Part shown: positions 34,407 through 46,801 of the stretch, piece after piece
How positions within the stretch are numbered: position 1 is the first letter of the stretch
Layout of the letters: the number at the start of each line of letters is the position of its first letter
NCBI RefSeq assembly: GCF_000699445.3
Contig: NC_067200.1
Location: forward strand, 15,754,510 to 15,818,509
Source of the DNA: Schistosoma haematobium
Taxonomy: Eukaryota; Platyhelminthes; Trematoda; Strigeidida; Schistosomatidae
Reading direction: 5' to 3'
DNA: 64,000 nt
The notes under the pieces: generated by a model
Told to the model about the DNA's origin: nothing
Seen by the model: only the letters and a program-made list of their open reading frames with translations
The model's database searches: none
Translations under genes and position numbers: made by a program

Positions 34407-35820
34407 CTCACCATTCGTCAGGTTCTAGAACACAGGCATACTTATTGGCGTCCGACAATGGTGGTCTTTCTTGACTTAAAAGCAGCATTTGACTCTGTAG
34501 ACCGCGAGATTCTGTGGTAGTGTCTGTCATTGAAAGGCGTACCACAGAAGTACATAAACCTTATAAAGGCTCTTTACTCGAACACTACTAGTCGAGTCAG
34601 GGCTTATGGCGAACTGTCATCAAGTGGTGTCCGTCAAGGCTGTCCACTTTCTCCATTTTTGTTTAACTTCATCATAGATCTACTGCTGGAAATAACTTTC
34701 TCGTTGACTGAGTTCTCGGGTATTGATCTCCATCCAGGTGGTCCACTTATCGACTTAGAATACGCAGATGATATAGTCCTGTTTGGTGAAGACGCTGATA
34801 AAATGCAGTCTTCTGGTAGCACTGAGCAACAACGCCAGAATGTTTGGAATGCGCTTCTCTCCCTCTAAATGCAAGTTGTTGCTTCAGGACTGGTCTGCGT
34901 CAACACCTGAACTAAGGATAGGGAGTGAAGTAGTCGAACGCGTTGACAACTTCACTTATCTTGGAAGTCTGATCAGCCCTAATGGGTTGGTGTCTGACGA
35001 AATCTCAGCACGGATTCGAAAAGCTCGTTTGGCTTTTGCCAACTTACGTCACCTGTGGCGAAGGCGAGATATCCGTCTATCAATAAAAGGACGAGTATAC
35101 TGCGCGGTATTTCGTTCTGTTTTACTTTACGGCAGCGAAACATGGCCACTAAGAGTTGAAGATACTCGTAAGCTACTAGTATTTGAGCACAGATGCCTTA
35201 GAAATATTGCCCACATCTGCTGGGATCATCACGTAAGTAATAGTGAGGTTAGACGCAGGGTATTAGGAAATGATGGTAAATCAGTTGATGAGGTTATGAA
35301 TCTTCACCGACTGAGATGGTTGAGCCACATGTTACGTATGCCTGAACACCGATTACCAAGACGCGCAATGCTAACCAGTGTTCGGAATGGTTGGAAGAAA
35401 GTTAGGGGCGACCAAACCAAAGCGTGGCATCAGTGCTTGATTTCACGAACTTCTAGTCTTAGCTATGTTGGTAGATACAGACTACTTGGTTGGGGTCCGC
35501 GTGACTATCGTAACCAAATGGTTGGAGAATCTTGGTGACATGGCTCAGAATCGATCACAATGGCGTCGGTGTATACACTCTCTGTCTTCCCTTAAACTAA
35601 GAGATTAAGATCGCTTCATATCTTTCTTTCTACGAACCAATTCTTTCTTCTTGTACTATATCTCTATATGCAATCTTTCTCTTATATATTACCACCTCTG
35701 AATTAACTGCTTTTATGAATCCGGTGTCCATATTGTTGTGTTAATGAGGTATGGCAACTTGGACCGATGCACATATGTGCCTGGTCCTACGTTGTAGCTG
35801 ACTGACTGACTGACTGACTG
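34407..35820 (+). mobile_element. Young 5'-truncated RTE-like LINE insertion
   Basis: Starts inside the RT domain (CTCACCATTCGTCAGG), continues through LDLKAAFDSVDREILW, TAG, YADDIVLF and LLYGSETWPLR to VGESW, then the full 3' UTR, and ends in a (TGAC/CTGA)n tail at about 35798-35820. GTATATA occurs directly before (34400-34406) and after it (35820-35826), a likely target duplication. It is about 99% identical to 18133-19320. It sits about 320 bp upstream of the RAPGEF2-like exon 1, in divergent orientation. Confidence 0.9.
34530..35538 (+). pseudogene. Truncated RTE reverse transcriptase and C-terminal region
   Basis: Two overlapping frames (34530-34868 and 34783-35538) hold RT motifs from KGVPQKYINLIKALYS to the YADD box, then the C-terminal region. 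The frame switch and the TAG after REILW are the same as in the copy at 17616-19271. It is 5' truncated, so it lacks EN and the first RT motifs. Confidence 0.88.
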
Positions 35821-35826
35821 TATATA

Positions 35827-36546
35827 ATAGGAAACAGTTCAGTAAAAAGTACAAACAGAAGAATCCTTCTATTTAGGGAAGTCCCTCTTGTTACTTTGAG
35901 AATCTAAAAGAAAACTACAGTAGAATAATCATTGGCTTCTATTGAGTCATCTCTGATAGTCTCAAGCAACTGAGTTGCTTCATCTCTCGGGCCCCGAACA
36001 TGATGGACCGACAAACGTCTACCTTAAACAGTTTTCTACCATGCCACGGCAATATCATAAACTAACCGCCTCACTTTTCCCGTTTCATCCTAATATCGGC
36101 AGAATTCTCTGGGATGACATTTATGACGCTGAAACTGGTGTTTTAAGGTGGCAGCACTAACTGAAATATTACCATTGACCAAGAACAAACCCTGCCAAAT
36201 ATCCGCATTACTAACATAACTATTCTATCGGATGTCGGCAATCCTCCGGAGACAACGATGATTAAACAGAGTTGCCCGATATCACCACCTAGAAGAGGTC
36301 AGTACTCACAAGCCTAGAACAAAACTGCTCTTGCCGATGCATTGTAGACCCGACCTTTAACAGCCAGATGCATTATAACGGTGCCCAAGATGTCCCAGAT
36401 CGGTATAAGCCGCTCGGGCCTCCAGTATAAGTAGATTATTTTCATCACTCACGCCATCATTAATACTCACACAACTAACCAGATACGAAAACTTTCGGCT
36501 AATTTGAACAGCTCACTATCAAGAGTGCATGAATAGGCTCCTGCCA
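35827..36546. other. Unassigned, possibly transposon-derived
   Basis: 35960-36420 is GC-richer and contains a 61-codon open frame (35975-36160) with HPNIGRILWDDIYDAETGVL. It looks protein-like but I do not recognise it. Confidence 0.3.
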
Positions 36547-36945
36547 ATCTTGTATTTATTTATTTGAACATAAATATTGGTACAAAGGGATACCGAATAC
36601 ATATGTGCCACACAAGTATCTCGATTTGTGTGTGGGCTGTGATACTGCGCAGATGCTTCGACCGAAGCAGGTGGTTTTCTTAGGGGGCGACGCCCGGAGC
36701 CTTCGATCTAGAGGTCTGATCCACAAGGCAATGGAGCAACGTCAGTAGGTGCAGGCCCATGGTACCCTGTGACAAAGGATTGGTTCGTACGCCATTTTTC
36801 CATTCGGGGTTCCATGTGCACCATTGGTTTGGAATCAGGGTTTTCCAAGTCCCTTAGGTGGACCCTACATATCCACTGACCCGCTTTCGTCCTCTCAATT
36901 TCGTAAACAACACCCCCACTGAGAGAAGGCAGTGAGGAATGTATC
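36547..36945 (-). repeat. Dispersed repeat family R1, long copy
   Basis: Inverted relative of 23778-24205, with an A-rich TATTTATTTATTTGAACATA end, TATTGGTACAAAGGGATACC, TTTCTTAGGGGGCGACGCCC, GGTCTGATCCAC and CACCATTGGTTTGGAATCAG. Similarity runs over its whole length. Confidence 0.7.
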
Positions 36946-39855
36946 GTGGATAAATCTTTCAGTTGCCAAACAGAATAAGGCTGAGGTTGAATGTAAAAAA
37001 TAATTGTACTTATTTCTGCACTTTAACTGATAAGTTCTGCGTTAACATTTAGGAGCCTAACCTGCTAAATTTGCTACTGTCCATTTTTATAGTCTCAAGG
37101 TCGAGTGTGGAAAGGGGATGTACTTCAGCTGTCATATGAAGGACATTTAACTGTGATGTGGATACTAGAGCACGTTTTAATCAAAATCACATCTTCCTAC
37201 TAGAAACAAGACGTGTGACCTAACGGGACTGGACTAATCTGAGAGGGAATGCTTCGAAACAAAGGTAAAATCAAAGAAACGAAATTGGGAAAGGCTATCA
37301 ACGGTGACTAGACCGGCGGATAGAAACTAGTGCCGTAAAAAGATAACTGCTAATCACAGTAAGACAGAGAACACGTGCTTCTGTCAAACTGCTATTAACT
37401 TTGACTTACATGACAAGGTGCTACCAACCACACGTTTTAAATTCCAACGCGATGCCACTCATGAATCCTACACTTTACTGGAGAATTCAATGCAGTTTTA
37501 CAAGAAACCATATATAAACAAATTTTATGAGATGCAAATTATGGATAGTTGTGGAGATGTGATGATAAGTATTGCAATACTAAGCCACAAAGTTTGAATG
37601 ACATCAGTAAAGCCTAACTAACTTCCGTACAATATATAATCAAAAGTCAGGTGTAAAGCCGGTTAACTAGCAATGTATAATAATATGGAGAAAATAGACC
37701 ATTTAAACCAATGTTCTAGTAAATTACTTAGAACTGAGGTGATGCCGGTGAGAATAAAGACTATACGAAAAAACTACATTGAGTATGGGGATTTTTGACA
37801 CATCTTTACCAAAACCAAACATAAACTACGAAACGTGGATGTGATGTAACAATCTTCAAAACTCAGAAGCAATTTAAGCGAGACTATAGTTTGTGGATGA
37901 ACCAATAGGATATAAGATAATAGTTCTAGGACTATATAGTCCTAGTTAGTTTCTAGACATCATCATGATCACTTTAGCGCCGCTCAAAGGTCGTCTATAA
38001 ACTATAGTCTCACAGCAACTTATTTTTATTATGTAATTATTACCCACCTTTTGTTAGCTAACATAGTAAGATCGCAAAACCTCAGACAAACGGCATAATA
38101 ACACATCCAAATCAATGGGAGCGCGGCTTTATTTTCGACAATAGATGCACATATTCAAACTTCAAAGTTTTCTGGCTAGAAGTACTAAACTATTTGTTCC
38201 TTAGGGCCTAAACTTGGGTAGCATAGGTAGGTTCTTTACATACAGATTTTTGACCTTTGTTATGTCCGTTATGAGTCTAAATCGTAAAAACACTGGTTAA
38301 TAATGAGAAGGTTAGTCGAAATATAACATTTAAATTAATCTCCATAAGTGCTTATAGAACTCAAGTGGGGATTTAGAAGATGATACCACTTCCACTACAG
38401 GCAGTGAATTGCTTAATTTGCAGATCCTAGCTAGAAGAAATCTTGGAATGGAATTTGATGGTAGTTGCTAGCTCCACAATAACGAAACAATAGTGACAGT
38501 TATAAAGCATAGATCCTGCTTGAACTTGCGCAGATTTTGTCGCTGTGACACATTTATAGCAATTGCATGTGAAAAGTCGAAATATGAACATTTCACCTGA
38601 GTATGTTTCATGCATTCGATTCGACAGACAGACGAAAAGAAATAGGTGTGAATTAGTTGTTGAAAAGCTAAGTAGATAAGTTGTAGATCAGGAGGTCCAT
38701 ATGTCGGTTTAAAAATGCATAAATTACAGCAAACTAACTAGAAATTAGATGGAAGATGAACACAAGACATACAAATACCGAACGCTAGGTCACACAAAAT
38801 AGTAAGATTGAAGGTCATATAATGGCTTACCAGGTTATAGTGATGAGTTTAATGAACAAATTAAAATAGACTGCGCAGTCTTGTGATACGATTTGCTTTG
38901 TGATATGCCCTTAGGTGTATTAAATAATAAAAGTGACCTGTTCTAGTCGAGAGTACTATCAGTGATTTAGTGTACTATGATGATATCTCCACCCCACAAA
39001 CCTTCTATACTGTGAAGTCTGACACTTTAAACCTGACGGGCTTGTTTAGTAAGGTTTGGATTCTAGTCCGGTTACAGTATCCATTCGTATTTTTTGAACT
39101 CGTTTCCAGAGAGTAATACCCTTGTCAAGGTTATAAAAATGAGACAGGTATATCCCAACAGATGAGTCCACAGTTAGATAATGAAAAGGATTTTGGACGA
39201 TTCGGCAAACGGATAACTTTAATAACCCCATCCTGATCACCCGTAGAATCTGTCGGATAAATCAACCAAGTAAAATGCAGTAGAGCTGCACAATACGTTC
39301 ATACAAACCTATGACTGTATGAGTTTTTGAAGTACCAAATAATCATGGCGCAAACAAATGTATTAATTTATTTAGTTGTTCGAAATAAACTCACATCTAT
39401 GCGACTGATTGCATGTCCGCCTGAATAACTCCTCACAATAAAAATACGAAATATAATTAATTTGGTGGCGCTAAAGAAATATTCATTGTAATTTTCCCCA
39501 TCGCTTCCCAGGCTAGATCTACACGGCGACGTGTACACGAGAAAAAAGGCGCGAAATATGGAAGAAACACTCTACTCCAAAGATTCGTTTATGTACAGAA
39601 AACCCAGGATTTTCATAGTTTTTTAGATGTCCTCGGGTTTCCCGAAAATTCTGGAATGCTACATAACATGGTAGCAATCAGGAACTCGTCATGTGACTTT
39701 TCACTTTCTAGACGTTTCTGGTGAAACTTCTAGTGAACGCTGACTGAATAAGATGCTTCACAGTGTTTACAGAGCATTTCTCGGCTTTTTTCGAGAAGTT
39801 TTCTGAATCCCTCCCTCAAGAAGGCCTAATATTGTATAACGCTCTGAAGAAGTCG
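36946..39855. other. 2.9 kb without recognised content
   Basis: AT-rich, with short random ORFs only. No repeats, splice-supported exons or motifs were recognised on either strand. Confidence 0.5.
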
Positions 39856-40235
39856 TAGAATTATGGTCTAGTTCGTTATTAGTACCATTATAATAATAGA
39901 CCCAATCCTAAAACTTCAGATTTGTCATGACGTGAAAATCTAATCTGAAAGATCCTACGCAGAATTCACATCATTGTCTATTCTGACTCGAAGTGCCACA
40001 AGAATCGATTTATAGTGTTTGGTGTTCCATATAACACATTTGGGCTGGAAATAGAACAATACACTTATTGTGAATAAAAGAGATAAGTTACACAAGAATG
40101 ACCACGCCTACAAGGCTGGGCCATGCCATACAATGTAATGAATATCCCTGCGTTCTCCGTTGTTGACCTTCTCCTGTTGTTGAATGTTGAATATCTACTT
40201 CCCCATTTATCTCATGTTCATCTTTGAGGCATGTG
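39856..40235 (+). repeat. Dispersed repeat family R2, copy 1
   Basis: Shares with 44836-45240 the blocks TAATAATAGACC-AATCCTAAA, AGATTTGTCATGA, GACCACGCCT-CA and GGC-G-GCCATGCCAT, and TTGAATATCTA near the end. It is diverged, with unclear boundaries. Confidence 0.6.
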
Positions 40236-40419
40236 TTGCTAAGACCGGTACCACTATAAGTCAATTTTATCGGACATCTTCGGAAGAAGTTCAGTGTGTG
40301 GGTTAGGAAAGTTACTGTTGATTATGCGTAAGGAAATACCAGTTAAATGTAGACTAATTATTGTTTTTGCATTATGTTTGGCGTTTGTTGTTCTTAACTT
40401 GTATGATCACCGCGAAAAA

Positions 40420-40720
40420 CGATTGCCAAATTTAGATACGCAGATTTATACGACTTACTATTGATGCATTCACCTGAACGAACAACCTAGAATCGTGATT
40501 GGTCTTTTTCCGGCATAGTCCTGCCTGTTTAGTACAGAGCGATAATTTCAGCCTGCGCTACATGAATCATATTTCAAACACATAGGGTTTACATGAAAAA
40601 AATCAGACCGCATCACACCATAAAATAGAACATTTGTACAAGATGTGGTCAAAATTAGCTGTGATTGTGAGAAACTGTTACTAATAATTTGGGAATATTT
40701 AAGAATGATAAATAGTATGA
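40420..40720 (-). repeat. Diverged relative of the 389-795 LTR
   Basis: The stretch around 40548-40650 matches 530-640 (CATATCG/CAT-AATCAT, TTTCAAACA, CAGACCGCAT/CAGACCACAT, ACATTTGTACAA). Weaker similarity continues to the left (CAGTGACTTAT-like, CCTAGAAT). The ends are blurred and no target duplication was seen. Confidence 0.5.
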
Positions 40721-41814
40721 TAATATTCAGTAGGTCAAAGCAAAGCTTATAATGAAAGGAAAATAAATATACGAATAATAGTCTCTTAATAATGGTACAG
40801 TAAGAATATACGGATAATATTAGTCCATTGATAGATTCCAACAATCACCTTTCATTGTTGTCGTTGGGAAAAAACACTGCCGGCTTCTTTTGAGCATTAG
40901 AAATAACAAATGTCACTAGGATTTGTTTTTATTCGATTTGGTCTCGGTTTGATGCGCTGAAACTGCCTTCGGAATGTTGTATACGTTCTCCTGCTATTCG
41001 GGTCCTTTTTAGTCTCATCACACGATTCATTTAATATATCTAATAGCATATCCGGCCTTATGTTATTTCCTGTCCTCTACGTTGGCTTTACTACTTGGAA
41101 ATCTCTATATATTACCGCTTGTCCCACAATGAACCCTCTGGATAATGCACTATGTCGACTACGGTGTTAGAATATCCTTTTATAAACTGGATATCTGTTG
41201 TCAGTTGAGAGATGTAATCCAGTTGTCGTGCATCATATGACGAATGTCGGTCGGATGACGTGTTAAGAGAATGACATAAAGGTTTATGATCAGTCATGGT
41301 AGTAAATTCATGTCCTTGTAATAGAAAGGTGAAATGCTTTACTGCTAAATAGATAGCTAGTAGATCGCATCCAAATGTGCTATAAAGCTCTTGGGTTGGT
41401 GATAGTCACTAAGAGAAGGTGTTATCGTGTCGTTTACTCGCTGTTGTAAAACTGCCCCTACATCATTCTGGGATGCATTGATATAGAGAATTAGGTGAGT
41501 TGTAGGGTCATAATTTAGATGTTGTAACATAGTTGCGTATTTATCATAGATTTTACTTTATCGAAATCCGATTTAGGGTCAGGAAGTAATGTGAAGAATT
41601 CACCTTCCTCCGAATTTGTTTCTTTTTTATCTAGTTTCAGAAGATCTTTTGGGGGTTGTAATGTGGCTGAGCAATTAGGTAGGAAACGACTGTAAAAGTT
41701 GCATATGCCGAGAAATCGACGCAATAGTAATAATAGTTTATTCTCAATTGACAGTTTGTTACATGAGGCATGCCAGTTTACAGGTAAGATCAAATTGTCA
41801 AAAAAAACACAATT

Positions 41815-42720
41815 TTCACTGTAGTAAATTACTCAGCTGGGTTGATATTTTATAAGATATGAATGTAGATGGTTGGTGCACTTTATGAGGGTTGTGTTGC
41901 GACGTACAACTGATGGTCGAGAATAGATATATGTGAGGTTGAGGGCCCTCAGAAACGCAATCTTATATTCTTCTGGAATATCTGAGGCTTTATTGATGGT
42001 GAAGAACTGTTGAGTTGACCTTCCGAGAACTGCAACGGAGCCTCCAGAGGCCCTAAAGTAGCCGAAGAGTCCTAGCCAATCAGAGCATGATGGAGTTTCT
42101 AGAATATCAACGTGGCGTGCTACTATTGGTCAGTCGCATAATATGTCTTTTAGCGGATTGGCCAAAATATGATGTTGATTTAACAAATATTAACACCTAT
42201 AAATACCTGTACAAAAATGAACCATTGGAGTAAAGCGTTTTTTGCTCATTTTGAACCTTTTCTATCGAGTTCAGGTTGCTGCGTAGTTCAAGCTTGCAGA
42301 GTACCAGAATAGCTTAGGAACCGAATAAAACGTTCAAATTAACAAGATTTATCAGGAACGAAGTCACTCGTTCCATATCTGTCTTCAGTGGCACATCTCA
42401 AGGGGGCTGAAAAAGGGTGCAAGAAAAAGAAAGGTCGCGAAGCAGCGCAGACAACGTTCATAAAGGAATAGTTAAGATATGACTGCCCAGTCTAATTCTC
42501 TTTAATTAAAGTATTTATCAGGCAAGAGCATTCTAGTAGGTTAATGAAAATAAGTGTAAACAAGGTGTAAGTGGATAAACAACTGACAAATGGAGGTGGT
42601 TCAGAAAGGAGGTGAGAGTATGGGATTATGTGATGTTAGGCTCTCCTACGTTTGTGTTATGATTATTGATTTAATCAAAGCCTATAGTTGAAACACACTG
42701 GCTCTACTAGTTCCATGTTA
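41815..42720. mobile_element. Insertion that splits the Gypsy relic; contains an LTR-like segment
   Basis: Gypsy homology stops at about 42720 and resumes at about 41810. Within the insert, about 42025-42392 (plus strand) has a TATAAATA box at 42200, AATAAAA at about 42330, and an end reading GTCTTCA followed by TGGCACATCTCAAGGGGG, which resembles LTR end plus primer-binding site. No partner LTR was seen. Confidence 0.4.
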
Positions 42721-42892
42721 CAAGCAAACCCGATAGTTAGAGCAATGATTTTGATGAATTCGGCTCAGGGTTATTGACGATAGCTTCCACTTTTTCCTGT
42801 CGTAGTTTAACTCCTTGTTAGTCGATGTGATGTCCCAGAAACTCTAAAGTTGTGGCGCCGAATATGCACTTTGAAGGATTTTTCGCAACAGC

Positions 42893-43684
42893 CTAACTAA
42901 TAAAACGATTGAAAACGATGTGTAAATGCTGTTTATGCTCTACTGTGGATGAGCTAGCGGTCGAAACACCGTCGATATAAATAAATACGAATTCTAAACT
43001 TCTTATAACCTCGTCTATGAATCGTTGAAATATCTGAGCAGCATTTTTTATTACCGATGACATTCTCAAGAATACAACAAACCAAAAGGTGCTTACGACT
43101 GTTTTTTCAATGTCTTCAGGTGGTATGCTCTCACAAGGTATAGTTTCGAAAAAGTCTGCTTCGCCGTGTAGATTCAGAAGAAAGTCATGTAGATGACAAA
43201 TAGGGTACCTGTTCGGAGCGGTTTCATTATTTAGACGACGATCATCTCCACATGGGCGCCAGTCCTGATGTTCCTTCGGAACCATATGCAAAGGCAAAGC
43301 GCATGGGCTACTAGACTGTTGAATGATGCTTAGGTGCATCATGTGTTCAAATTCCTTCTTTGCAATCTTTAACTTGAGTGGAGGTAGCCCTCGCGATTTA
43401 GCGCACATCGGTGAATCTGTAGTAGTTATGTGGTGTCGGACGTGGTGCAAATCGGATTCGTTTTGGTAATCCACTCTGGTGATGCATTCGTACTTCGACA
43501 GGACATCAGTGAAAACTTTATTCTTTGGTTTTGCTACACGAACACAATCAATCTCACATTCAGTGTTGATTGTACCACTCATATGTTGACGGGTATTCTT
43601 GTCGGCTAGCTTCTCATCGATGTCCACTAACATGTATAAAGCGCTGAGAAAGTGGGCTCCAAGAATGGGTTGTTTTACCTGCAC
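42893..43684 (-). pseudogene. Gypsy protease-RT remnant, longest open frame
   Basis: 263 codons open, from KQPILGAHFL through RT blocks LPLHMVPKEHQDWRPCGDDR and AAQIFQRFIDEVIRSLEFVF. The active-site box reads YIDG instead of Y-DD. Confidence 0.85.
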
Positions 43685-44835
43685 AACTGTAAAAATCCAG
43701 GTGAATCGTCGTCAGAGTCCAATGTCTAAAACCAAAGATCGCTCTCCACATATCTTATTGATTGTTTCGTCGGCCGCCCGGAATGACAACTTGTTGCTTG
43801 CGGTGTGCCATTGTCGTGAAAGTCCAATCGGGATTATGCTGATTTAGGCTCCTGTACCGACTAGAACGTCTGAGTCAGAAATACGGTCCATGATATGGAA
43901 AGGACGGCTCGTAATTTAGCCGGAATCAGGCGCCTTCATTACTGTATGTTTGGCACGTCTCCCGAATTTTCGTTATTAGTTAGTGTAAACGCGCACGATC
44001 GTATGCAACACCGTGCTTTTGTGCCATATTTTTGCTGATACCAACAGGCTCGCTTAGGTAATCGAGAACGCTGCCTCGAAAATGATCTTTACCCGGACGG
44101 TCATCTAAGTCGCCTGGTTTGTACTGTGGCTATCTTCGCTTGTAATGATGCTAGCTGATTTGCCTGTTCCGTTAGCTGTTGTCGGAACATGACTGTGTGT
44201 TAAGTCAATCGAAGCGTCCAAGTGACCTGATTGAGATACGCGCAAAATCGTAGTTCCAAAACAACGATTTGTCTACAAAAACGGTTCTTTATTAAACAAT
44301 ACACAAAATTTAGTTACAAACGTCAACTTGTGCGGTGTCTAGGCGTCTAAACGCGTCCATCAAGAATGGAAATAACAAAGGCTTCCTGTAAGAGTAACAT
44401 AAAGAATAATTATAATATGCGATAGTACAAAGGAGAGCTGATAACTATGCCTAAATTTGATAACAGTTTACGAATAACCGAAACCCGAACCAAGAGCAAA
44501 CAATATAGAAACTGTTGCGTTTAAACAAATGCACAAAACTGTGGATAACGGCTACAGCGATTAAGATCCAGTAATTATAATTATAAATACAATGATAAGT
44601 ACAATAAACGTTATAAGTATTTGTGAACATTTCAGAAAAATTCAGTACAGCTTGCGTTACAACATAAGGGTGAACATTGTTGGCAATACAACTGTTTACT
44701 GAATGTAAATAAGTACTATAAGACAATATACAGAAGAGTAGAACGTGAACAAGTAGAAACAATGTAAGACAAACTTAACACTGTGCTACATGTACCTTCA
44801 ATGTCGCGAATGTTATTAAGAGAGTGCATTTGTAC

Positions 44836-45240
44836 AATTATGGTCTACTTTGATATTAGTACTGCTCTAATAATAGACCTAATCCTAAATTTGTAGATTT
44901 GTCATGATATAACTGCCTAATCTATAAGATCTTACGTGGAAGTCACACCATCGACTACACCAACTCACTGTATTGTATCAATTACCAATACATGATGTAG
45001 AACAAGGTTAGCCCAGAGAAGGAACAATATATTTAATATGAGTGGAAGATATAAGGTAACATTCAGAGGGACCACGCCTGCATGGCCGAGCCATGCCATC
45101 CGATCAACTCAGTCCATTCAATTCATTGTTCGCGCCTTCTCCATTGTTAGGTATTTCTCCGCGTTAAATATTGAATATCTATTTTCTGAGTAGTCTCGTG
45201 TTCACAGCTTTGTGGATTGTGTGGCTATTGTCCAATGCCA
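44836..45240 (+). repeat. Dispersed repeat family R2, copy 2
   Basis: Partner of 39856-40235. A short third piece (GCTCTAATAATAGACCTAAT) occurs at about 47488. Confidence 0.6.
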
Positions 45241-45505
45241 CTACACATTATATGAAACATCAACTAACAAGTCAGGTAAAGTAGATAATATAGCAAATAG
45301 TATAAACAATGTGTTCACTAGATAATTGTAGTGGACCAAATATTATACTAACTCAAAAACGACAATAAAGTTATAATGTCCAAATGTTAACGTTATAATA
45401 TATCAATTATAATTCATAAACATAAGTAAAAGTTACGGTACAGTACTCAGATTGGCAGGCTTTGGCATGTTTGAGCTGCACTTGCTACCACAATGCATAA
45501 TTATA

Positions 45506-46759
<1,254 letters not shown>

Positions 46760-46801
46760 GGCGTGTTTGAGCTGCATTTGGTACCATAATGCACAATTAT
46801 A

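Larger units (their letters stand above)
41100..44150 (-). mobile_element. Gypsy-type LTR retrotransposon relic, no LTRs seen, interrupted by an insertion
   Basis: Minus strand, in order. The gag knuckle CWYQQKYGTKARCCIRSC (about 44030-43975) is a CHCC-type finger with His changed to Gln. Protease remains read GTGA-INIIPIG, then KQPILGAHFLSALYMLVDI. RT reads FEHMMHLSIIQQSSSPCALP, LHMVPKEHQDWRPCGDDRRL, and FVFIYIDGVSTASSS where YVDD is expected. Then comes TLEFLGHHID (about 42850), an interruption at about 42720-41815, and again FLGICNFYSRFLPNC (41720) and the RNase H motif TDHKPLCHSL (41290). Stops and a mutated catalytic box make it dead. The knuckle type points to the CsRn1-like clade. Confidence 0.8.
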
